A stretch of DNA of 32,049 nucleotides. Origin: Nitrospinota bacterium (GTDB lineage: Bacteria > Nitrospinota > Nitrospinia > Nitrospinales > JACRGP01). Both the position numbers and the translations under genes were made by a program. The stretch covers positions 1-32,049 of the forward strand of contig JACQQK010000045.1 in the NCBI GenBank assembly GCA_016207065.1. The letters run 5' to 3'. The number at the start of each line of letters is the position of its first letter. The first letter of the stretch is position 1. The notes under the pieces are model-generated. The model did not search any database, was not told where the DNA came from, and saw only the letters and a list, made by a program, of their open reading frames with translations. Below are positions 7,062-14,334 of this stretch, piece by piece.

Positions 7062-8855
7062 ATGAATTTATTTGAAAAAAACATCAAGCTTCTCCGCGGA
7101 CACGATCCCGAACTGGCCAGACGAGCGAGCGAAACGTGTTCGTCCGCGGACATTGTCGCTGTCGCCGCGAAAAACGGCATGCCAGTTCCCCAGGTCCGGT
7201 CCATCCTTCTCCACAGTTCCTACGACCCCGGGCGCGAAGCGCAAAAAACGGTCTCCGGATTTGTTCCGGATAATGGGCGGAGGACGGTCGTCTTCGGACT
7301 TGGGTTTGGCTATCATGTCCTCGAACTCCTGAAAATGCAGTCCGGCGGGATTTGCGTTATCGAGCCGAGTCTGTCGCTATTCCGGGCGTTTTTGGAGCAT
7401 GTGGACCTGAAACCCTTTATTCCGGAAACGCGGTTTTTGATCGGCGAGCCGGTTCCCAAGATTCTGGCCCGGAATCGGCCTTCCGATTGGAGCCTGCTCG
7501 TCCACAAGCCGTCCGCGCAAATCTCGGACGGCTATTTCCGCCAGTTGGAGCGGGGATTGGAACTGACCCGCTACCTGGAATCGCAACGCTTGCGAATTCT
7601 GGTTGTCAACCCGATCTACGGCGGATCGCTTCCCACCGCGCGGTTTTGCGCCAAGGCCCTGGAAAATCTCGGGCACGAGGCGGAGTCCGTCGAGTGCGAA
7701 AAGTATTCCGACAGCTTTTTCGCCATAAAGGACGCGACCCCGAACAAGCAAAACTCGGAGACGCTGTACAATTCGTTCATGCTCATGATGGGCAACGTCA
7801 TCCTGGCCAAGGCGGCGGATTTCAAGCCCGACCTCGTGTTGGCCCTGGCCCAGGCGCCGTTGACCCGGGAAACCATCGCGCGGCTCAAAACCTTGAACGT
7901 TCCCGTCGCGTTCTGGTTCGTGGAGGATTTTCGGACGCTGACTTACTGGCCGGAAGTCGCCGGGGATTACGATTATTTTTTCACGATCCAGAAAGGCGAG
8001 TTTTTCGACAAGCTGGCCCGGCAAAAGGCGAAGAACGTCTATTACCTGCCTCAGGCCTGTTCGTCGGCGGTCCACCGGCCTTTGGACCTCGACGGCGAGG
8101 AGATGAGGAATTACCGGGCCGACCTTTCCTTCATGGGAGCCCCTTATTACAACCGGATCCAAACGTTCCCCCGGCTCATGGATTTCGATTTCAAGATCTG
8201 GGGAGAAGGGTGGGGTCCGAACTCCCCGCTCGGCAAGCATTTACAAAATACCGGCCGGCGCGTTTCGACCGAGGAGTGCGTCAAAATATACAACGCCGCC
8301 AGGATCAACCTGAACCTGCATTCCTCGACCTGTCATGAGGGCGTGAACCCCGTCGGCGATTTCGTCAACCCGCGGACGTTCGAGATCGCCGCCTGCTCCG
8401 CGTTCCAACTGGTGGACGAGAGGCGGGAACTGGGCGATCTTTTCAGGGTCGGCGAGGAGATCGTCGCTTTCAAGGACGTCGAGGACCTCCGGGAAAAAAT
8501 CCGCTATTACCTGGAACACGAGGAGGAACGGACGGCGATCTCCGCCAGGGGCAGGGAGCGCGTCCTCCGGGAGCATACGATGGAGCGCCGCATGAGCGAG
8601 GCGCTGATACATATCTTTTCGGACCGGTTCGCGGAATTGAAGGCCAGGGTCGACGGCCGGAGGAAACCCGTCGATCTCCATATCGAGCAGGCGGGAGCGG
8701 ACACCGAGTTGGGGCGTTATCTCGGGCGGTTCAAGGACGTCAAGAATTTTTCTCTCAAAACCGTTGTCGATGGCATTCAGGAAGGGGAGGGCGTTTTGAG
8801 CAAGAACGAACTCCTCTTGTTGATGCTCGACCAGGTGGTCAAGGAAGGGGCCTGA
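7062..8855 (+). CDS. MAF-like N-domain fused to CgeB-type glycosyltransferase
   Basis: 597 residues, starting at ATG 7062; the frame is open further upstream, but that part overlaps the preceding gene. Residues 1-165 resemble the Rossmann-like core of MAF/DUF115 proteins: VFGLGFGYHVLELL (nucleotide-binding loop, FGLGFGYH at 78-85), then CVIEPSLSLFRAFL and DLKPFIPETRFLIG. MAF proteins transfer nonulosonic acids to flagellin. Residues 178-550 are a CgeB-like glycosyltransferase: LVVNPIYGG, WFVEDFRTLTYW, DYDYFFTIQKGEFF, the conserved NPRTFEIAACSAFQLVDER core and a terminal HTMERRM helix. It sits 11 bp after the four-domain gene and 3 bp before the GT9 gene, so all three are co-transcribed. The domain calls are good; linking it to flagellin is only a hint, since no flagellin gene is present here. 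Confidence 0.85.
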   Translation: MNLFEKNIKLLRGHDPELARRASETCSSADIVAVAAKNGMPVPQVRSILLHSSYDPGREAQKTVSGFVPDNGRRTVVFGLGFGYHVLELLKMQSGGICVIEPSLSLFRAFLEHVDLKPFIPETRFLIGEPVPKILARNRPSDWSLLVHKPSAQISDGYFRQLERGLELTRYLESQRLRILVVNPIYGGSLPTARFCAKALENLGHEAESVECEKYSDSFFAIKDATPNKQNSETLYNSFMLMMGNVILAKAADFKPDLVLALAQAPLTRETIARLKTLNVPVAFWFVEDFRTLTYWPEVAGDYDYFFTIQKGEFFDKLARQKAKNVYYLPQACSSAVHRPLDLDGEEMRNYRADLSFMGAPYYNRIQTFPRLMDFDFKIWGEGWGPNSPLGKHLQNTGRRVSTEECVKIYNAARINLNLHSSTCHEGVNPVGDFVNPRTFEIAACSAFQLVDERRELGDLFRVGEEIVAFKDVEDLREKIRYYLEHEEERTAISARGRERVLREHTMERRMSEALIHIFSDRFAELKARVDGRRKPVDLHIEQAGADTELGRYLGRFKDVKNFSLKTVVDGIQEGEGVLSKNELLLLMLDQVVKEGA

Positions 8856-8858
8856 GCC

Positions 8859-10619
8859 GTGATCGAGAAGATCCTTATCCTGAATATGACGAGGATGGGC
8901 GATTTGATTCAATCGACCCCTCTGCTCGCCGGTCTGCGGAAACGCCATCCCTCGGCCAGGATCACGGTCGTGGTTTCCAGCGATTTTCTCGAATTCGCCA
9001 AAAGGATCCCGCACGTCGACGAAATCGTGGTATTCAACCTGCGCCAGTTCAACGAGCGGGAAGAGGGGACGAATTTAAGCTGGGTCGAGGTTTACCGCTA
9101 CCTGGAAAAGTTTCTGGACGACCTGGCCGCGAGCCGGTTCGATCTCCTGGTCAACTTGAGCCATTCCAAGCTCAGCGCCCTGATGATCTCCTACCTGGGG
9201 GTCAAGGAAGTCCGCGGTTTCGCCTGTCACGAGACGGGCGATCGCAAGACGGTCCATCCCTGGATGCAATATTTCGGGACGGAACCCTTCAACCGGGCGT
9301 TCAACACCTACAACCTCGTGGACATATTCGCCCGCGGGGGGGACGTCGTCCCCGACGGTCAGGGAGTCAAAATCGTTTCCGAGCCGGACGACGGGGCTTT
9401 GATAGCCGAAACGCTGGCCCGGGAAAATATTCGCGACGGCGACTTTTTGATCGGTATCCAGGCCGGTTCCAGCCTGGAGGGCCGGAGATGGCCGGCGGCG
9501 TCGTTCGCGGAACTGGCGGACCTGCTGGCCGAAAAGCTGGGCGCCCGGATCCTTCTGTTCGGGGTGGCTTCCGAGTCGGCCCTGGCGCGGGAGATCGTTG
9601 CGCACATGAGAAATAAAAACGCCGTCCTCGACCTGACGGGCAAAACGGCGATCCCGCAATTGATCGCCTGGTTGACGAAATGCCGGTACCTGGTCACGAA
9701 CGACACCGGCACCATGCACGTCGCGGCGGCGTTGGGGACGCCGATCGTCGGTCTATTCTTCGCCCATGCGCACCCGCGCGAAACGGCGCCCTACGGGGCG
9801 GGGCACGTCGTTTTTCAAGCGCGGATCCCCTGCGCGCCGTGCAGTTACGGGGTCCAATGCAACAACGTCGTATGCATCGACAAAGTCCGCCCGCGTCACG
9901 TCTATTCCATGATTTCCCGGCAGAACGAGGAGGGGATTTGGGAATTGCCGCCGGACATGGGGAACCTTGAGGGAATGAACGTCTATCAAACCAGCTTCGA
10001 CAAGGACAACCTCTTGCGGCTCAAACCCATGATCAAGCGCCCCCCGGCTCCCGAGGACCTCGTCGCCCTGGCGTACAGGAAGATGTGGCTTAAAGCGCTG
10101 GCCGGGGACGGCGGCGAAAAATCATGGAAGGATGGCGAACTGGAGGACATCGCCGATACCGTCCGCGAGGATTACGACGTCGCCTGCATGGAGCCGGCGC
10201 TCCAGGACTTGCGATCGAAATCGGAGTCGTTCCAGGTATTGCGGCGGTTGGCCGAACGCGCCGTCCCGGTGACGGACCGGATCATCGAAGCCTTCGGGTC
10301 CCGGTCGTTGAAAGCGGACCGTCTGCGACTTTGGAGCGAAACGCTAACGCAGTTGGACGACCGTATCGACGAAACGGGGCTGACGCATCCCGAGGTCAAA
10401 CCCCTGGCCGACATGTTCGCCAAACGCAAGGAGAACCTGGCGGGGGACGACGTATTGGCCCTGGCGCGGACAACGAGGAAGTATTACCGCCAAACGATCG
10501 CCGAATGCGCCCTGATGGTCGGCGCCCTGGCTTACACCGCGGATATTTTGGAGGCGCGTTCGGATTGGAATTTGAACGCGGCCCCCAGTTCCATCAAGGT
10601 GGCCGTGCCGGGCAGGTAA
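8859..10619 (+). CDS. GT9 (heptosyltransferase-family) glycosyltransferase with long C-terminal extension
   Basis: 586 residues. Residues 1-350 match glycosyltransferase family 9 (ADP-heptose:LPS heptosyltransferases): N-terminal KILILNMTRMGDLIQSTPLL, the GRRWPAASFAELADLL acceptor-side motif near 208, NDTGTMHVAAALGTPIVGLF near 280, and a cysteine cluster CAPC-x5-C-x4-C after it. Residues 355-586 form an extra, mostly helical region that ordinary GT9 enzymes (about 350 residues) lack; I do not recognise it. The start is GTG 8859, with a GGAAGGGG box inside the end of the previous gene. Its last 88 bp overlap the convergent phosphoglycerate kinase gene. The likely role is sugar transfer to LPS core or a related surface glycan, or, given the neighbours, to a protein-linked glycan. 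Confidence 0.88.
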   Translation: MIEKILILNMTRMGDLIQSTPLLAGLRKRHPSARITVVVSSDFLEFAKRIPHVDEIVVFNLRQFNEREEGTNLSWVEVYRYLEKFLDDLAASRFDLLVNLSHSKLSALMISYLGVKEVRGFACHETGDRKTVHPWMQYFGTEPFNRAFNTYNLVDIFARGGDVVPDGQGVKIVSEPDDGALIAETLARENIRDGDFLIGIQAGSSLEGRRWPAASFAELADLLAEKLGARILLFGVASESALAREIVAHMRNKNAVLDLTGKTAIPQLIAWLTKCRYLVTNDTGTMHVAAALGTPIVGLFFAHAHPRETAPYGAGHVVFQARIPCAPCSYGVQCNNVVCIDKVRPRHVYSMISRQNEEGIWELPPDMGNLEGMNVYQTSFDKDNLLRLKPMIKRPPAPEDLVALAYRKMWLKALAGDGGEKSWKDGELEDIADTVREDYDVACMEPALQDLRSKSESFQVLRRLAERAVPVTDRIIEAFGSRSLKADRLRLWSETLTQLDDRIDETGLTHPEVKPLADMFAKRKENLAGDDVLALARTTRKYYRQTIAECALMVGALAYTADILEARSDWNLNAAPSSIKVAVPGR

Positions 10620-12121
10620 ACGGCCAGCGCGGACCGGCCGCGGTCCTTTAAAAACCCCTCCATGAATTCCAAGGCCGCCCCGCCGCCCGTCGAAACGAAA
10701 AAGTTGGAAGCTAGATAATTGAAAAGGTCGTAAGTGTCGTTGGCCGAAAAGCCGATGGACATCAGTTCCCGGTTGACCGCGGGCGACAATTGTTTTTGAA
10801 TCTGGGCGCGGGCCAGCTCCTTCAATTCGCCCAGGCTGAATTTATTGAGGATGGCCGCCGAATCCCCCCCGCCGATGACCACGGAAATATTCTCGTCGCC
10901 CAACGACGCGGCGAACAAGAGTTTCGCCAGTTCCAGGGACCCCTCCGCGTAAGACCCGCAGGCGGGGTGGTCGTAGGCGCCCAGCGGCCCGTTCCAAAAA
11001 ACATTTTCCACTCCATCCAGGATGTTCTTGGAGAAGTTGGCGATGGTCTTGGGGCCCAGGTCCAGTTGCAGTTCGCGGTCGAAATCGGGAGCGCCCTTGA
11101 TTGCATAATCGGAGCTTTTGTATTCGCCCGCCACCTTGTAGTCCTCGGGTAAAACCAGGGTCACCTTTTTCTCGACCGCCAGCGCCGCGATGTCGCCCGC
11201 CATTTTGATCTCCGCAAGCAGGGCGGCGTTTTTTTCGTCGCTTTTTTCAAGCAGTTTGGCGGGGATGTCCGCGGCCGTCAGGGAATTCAGCCGGTCCCGG
11301 AACTTATTCGCAAGGAGGAAAGCGTTGACCATTTTCCCGCCGATGAAGATCAACTTGATCTCCGATTCGACGAACTGTTTCAAGATGCCGATTTTGTCGG
11401 CGATCTTGGCCCCGCCCGCGACGATCGCCGTTTTTTTTGGGTTGGCCAGTATCCTTTTCCCGAACAGGCCCAGGTAGCGGATTTCCTCGTTCAACAACAC
11501 TCCGGCGACCGCGATTTTGCCTTCCTGGCGCATGATCTGCGGAAGCATTTTGATGCTCTTGGTCAACCGGTGACTGCAACCGAAAGCGCAGTTGACGAAT
11601 ACGTCGGCGATACGGGCGAGTTCCTCGATGAATTCCTTGCGGTAGGAGTCCGGGTTCTCGGGATCCAGAAGGTATCGCAGGTTGGGAAGAAACTTGATCC
11701 CCCCCACGGGCATCCGGTGGTTGGAGCATATCTCCAGCGAATGTTTCAGGTGGGAGTCGATGATCTCGGGAGGGAAGATCGTATAGGTATCGCCGTAGGT
11801 CTTGCGGATGAGCGTGTCGAAATGGGAGCAGACGTACTGTATGTTGAAAATGCCGTCCCAGCGCGAGCGGTCTTTTTCCTTGTGCGGCCGGCCCAGGTGA
11901 GAACCGATGATCATCCGGCAATTGCCGCCCGTCAGATCGTGGATCTTCTTGAATGTGAGGTCCAGGAAACGGCGGATCCGGGTGTCGTCGGCGACGCGAT
12001 AGTAGTTGTTGCTCGTGGCTTCCACCGGCACGTTGAAGTCGCACCGGATGAAAATGGTTTTCCCAATCAAATCGTTGGAACTGAGGGAGGCGAGCGAAAG
12101 GAGCCCGGTTTCGTCTATCAT
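10532..12121 (-). CDS. pgk: Divergent, enlarged phosphoglycerate kinase
   Basis: 529 residues against roughly 400 for usual PGK. The substrate-binding basic residues are kept: R26 (RCDFNVP), R48 (DDTRIR), H75/R78 (SHLGRP), R149 (NLRY), R185 (SHR), K239 and K243 (GGAKIADK). So are the FWNGPLGAYD, GGGDSAA (417-423) and VSTGGGAALE (476-485) motifs. Oddities: the usual VNDAFG reads VNCAFG (C178); about 52 residues (424-475) sit between GGGD and VSTGGG where typical enzymes have far fewer; and the tail runs about 40 residues past the usual end. It would convert 1,3-bisphosphoglycerate and ADP to 3-phosphoglycerate and ATP, but a paralogue with a changed role is possible. No glycolytic neighbour is present. 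The start ATG 12121 has a good AAGGA box. It follows the TMTC-like gene by 92 bp. Confidence 0.85.
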   Translation of the reverse strand: MIDETGLLSLASLSSNDLIGKTIFIRCDFNVPVEATSNNYYRVADDTRIRRFLDLTFKKIHDLTGGNCRMIIGSHLGRPHKEKDRSRWDGIFNIQYVCSHFDTLIRKTYGDTYTIFPPEIIDSHLKHSLEICSNHRMPVGGIKFLPNLRYLLDPENPDSYRKEFIEELARIADVFVNCAFGCSHRLTKSIKMLPQIMRQEGKIAVAGVLLNEEIRYLGLFGKRILANPKKTAIVAGGAKIADKIGILKQFVESEIKLIFIGGKMVNAFLLANKFRDRLNSLTAADIPAKLLEKSDEKNAALLAEIKMAGDIAALAVEKKVTLVLPEDYKVAGEYKSSDYAIKGAPDFDRELQLDLGPKTIANFSKNILDGVENVFWNGPLGAYDHPACGSYAEGSLELAKLLFAASLGDENISVVIGGGDSAAILNKFSLGELKELARAQIQKQLSPAVNRELMSIGFSANDTYDLFNYLASNFFVSTGGGAALEFMEGFLKDRGRSALAVYLPGTATLMELGAAFKFQSERASKISAV

Positions 12122-12213
12122 GTGTAATCCTTATAAGGAAAATCGTTGGATCCGTACGGCGTTACGTGAAAATAATATTGCAAAAAGCCCGGTTTTTGGC
12201 AACCAAATTCACA

Positions 12214-13956
12214 TCACTCCCGAATCAATTTCTCCATGACCGCCTTGTTGGGATTGCCGGGATTCATTCGTACGGCCTGAACGAAGAAGAACCGGCCGGT
12301 TTCCTTGTCGTTCAAGTTGAAATAATAGAGCAATCCCAATTCCTGGAGAATAAAATCCGAGCTCGGTCTGACCTCCAACGCCCGCTTGAAGTAGTCGATG
12401 GACTGTTTGAAGTCCCCCAGGGTTTTATAGCACTGCGCAATGCCGATCATCGATTCCACGATGTCCGGTTTTAACAGCAAAGCTTTTTTATGCTCCTCGA
12501 TCCCGCCGTCGCAATCGCCCGCTTTAATATGGATGAGCGCGAGGTTGTGATGGGATTCGAAGTAATAGGGGTCGAGTTGTATGGATTTTTGAAAATTGAC
12601 CCTGGCTAGATCGTTTTTTCCTTGCATGGCCAGGGTGCGGGCATAGTTCGCGTATGCCCGCGCCTTGTTGGGGTTTTTTCGCGTCGCGTCCTTCCATAAG
12701 CTTTCCTCCGACAGCCAGTCTCCATTTCTATGAATGACGCCCGCGGCCAGGCAGACCGCGAGAAAAATGGGAAGGGCGGCCCATCTCCGGTTGTCGGCGG
12801 CAAGGCCGGTCAATACCAAGGCAAATCCAAAACCCGGAAGGTACAAGCGGTGCTCGGCGACCAGGTCCATCAAGGGCACAAAAGAGGATTCCGGAGCCAG
12901 GGTCAAAATGACCCACAGAAGGCCGAAAGTTACGAGCCTGGACTGTTTCCGGAAAAAAAGCAGTAGGGCCGCGAGCAGGAGCAGGGCCGAAATGAAACCC
13001 AAATCCGAAACGCTCGCGACCAGACGGACGTCGGGATCGATATTTAAATTAAAAGGGAATAACCAGATTTTTAAGTAATAAAAAACGCACCATTTGATCT
13101 GTGAAATGAAGTATTGCGACCGGCTATAGACGCTGGTAGCGGCTTCGTTGATCAACAGGAGTTTCCAGGGGGAGATCAGGGTTTTATAAAGGACAAGGGC
13201 GGATAGGACGGTCCCCGTAACGGCGAATCCGGTTTTGTGGCGGCGAACGAGTTCCGCGACATGCGTCCTGGAAACGAAAAACAACGCGCAAAAAACCAGT
13301 ATGACCGCCGGCAGGGAAACCGCGATCAACTTGACCCCCATGGCGACCCTCATGAGGACGAGGGACAAAACGATCATTCCCAAGACAAATAACTTCGTTT
13401 GAGCAGGTAAAGGGGATGGGGCGCGGGTCTTGCGGGCGAGCGCCTGTAAAAAGCAATAGAATGAGGCCAGGTACAAAAAAGCGCACAGAGAAGCCGACCG
13501 GCTCATGATGTATGTGACGGCTTGGATTTGTACTGGATGAACGGCAAAGACCAGGCTGGCGCAAAATGGCAGGTTCGCCTGCGTTTTGCGAAGGGGGACT
13601 CCCTTGAATCTCAACAATTCCAAGACCTTCTTGAGGACAAGAAAAACCAGCAAGCTTGCGGCAAAGTGTATCCCCAGGTTGACCAGGTGGTAACCCAAGG
13701 TCTGGTCTCTTCCCAAATAATAATTCAGGGTGAAAGTATAGTTTAGAAAAGGGCGGTTATTAATGTTGCCTGGGCGGTATTGCCAAAAATACGACGCATA
13801 ATCCTTTTTATCCACTAATCCTATTATGTAGGGATTTTCTTTGATATACTCCACGCCGTCGAACTGAAAGGGTACTTTCAGCGAATTGAAATAACACAGC
13901 AGGCAGATCAGGAAGAGAACGGACAGGAATCCCAGGTAGGAGGACAACCGCTTCAT
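12214..13956 (-). CDS. TMTC-like multispanning membrane protein with C-terminal TPRs
   Basis: 580 residues. About ten or more hydrophobic segments occupy residues 8-415, followed by TPR units from about 425 to 575 (NPNKARAYANYARTLAMQGK, then YFESHHNLALIHIKAGD and further units). The first loop, FDGVEYIKENPYI, and the HPVQIQAVTYIMSRSA motif match the TMTC/GT-C group (polyprenyl-phosphate-sugar-dependent membrane glycosyltransferases); the usual FDD acidic pair is reduced to FDG. Eukaryotic TMTC proteins O-mannosylate secreted proteins, whereas the bacterial members are mostly uncharacterised. It is likely an inner-membrane protein with the TPR part in one soluble compartment. It lies upstream of the PGK gene and faces the glycosyltransferase operon, consistent with a glycosylation role, which is inferred. 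The start ATG 13956 has only a weak ribosome-binding site. Confidence 0.8.
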   Translation of the reverse strand: MKRLSSYLGFLSVLFLICLLCYFNSLKVPFQFDGVEYIKENPYIIGLVDKKDYASYFWQYRPGNINNRPFLNYTFTLNYYLGRDQTLGYHLVNLGIHFAASLLVFLVLKKVLELLRFKGVPLRKTQANLPFCASLVFAVHPVQIQAVTYIMSRSASLCAFLYLASFYCFLQALARKTRAPSPLPAQTKLFVLGMIVLSLVLMRVAMGVKLIAVSLPAVILVFCALFFVSRTHVAELVRRHKTGFAVTGTVLSALVLYKTLISPWKLLLINEAATSVYSRSQYFISQIKWCVFYYLKIWLFPFNLNIDPDVRLVASVSDLGFISALLLLAALLLFFRKQSRLVTFGLLWVILTLAPESSFVPLMDLVAEHRLYLPGFGFALVLTGLAADNRRWAALPIFLAVCLAAGVIHRNGDWLSEESLWKDATRKNPNKARAYANYARTLAMQGKNDLARVNFQKSIQLDPYYFESHHNLALIHIKAGDCDGGIEEHKKALLLKPDIVESMIGIAQCYKTLGDFKQSIDYFKRALEVRPSSDFILQELGLLYYFNLNDKETGRFFFVQAVRMNPGNPNKAVMEKLIRE

Positions 13957-14334
13957 GGAATGAGCCGTATTTTTTTATTTATTAACAAATAGTTGTGATG
14001 GTAGTCTTGAGATTATTCCGCAAGCTTTTACCTGTGGGCTTCATGGCTCGGGAAAATCATCATGCTTAATTTTTAACGTATCCCTATCGATTAATCAATC
14101 AAATTACTTTCTTTGATTTCCCGCCCTCTGCCCTGCATTTAAATTTGACGATCCATGAAAATAGGCGAATAATGTCATCGAGAAGGCGGTCTTTGCGTGT
14201 CTTGCGAAAAAATACTATAACGCTTTGAAATCCCGTGGTTTTGATTTATGATGCCAGCGGCGGGATGGCCATGCGCCGGGATTTTGATGCGATCGCGGAG
14301 TCAATCGAATGTTTAGACAAAAAAGGTAAAAAAT
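13957..14334. other. 378-bp divergent intergenic region
   Basis: This AT-rich stretch separates the minus-strand TMTC-like gene from the plus-strand RNase E/G gene. It holds the candidate rne promoter at 14145-14173 and a weaker second one (TTGCGT 14193-14198, 17 bp, TATAAC 14216-14221). I could not fix a promoter for the minus-strand gene. Confidence 0.5.
14145..14173 (+). promoter_or_regulatory. Candidate sigma-70 promoter for the RNase E/G gene
   Basis: TTGACG (14145-14150), a 17-bp spacer and AATAAT (14168-14173) each match the consensus at 5 of 6 positions. Transcription from about 14180 would give a leader of roughly 155 nt before the ATG at 14335, long enough for the 5'-UTR feedback known for E. 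coli rne. Confidence 0.5.
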
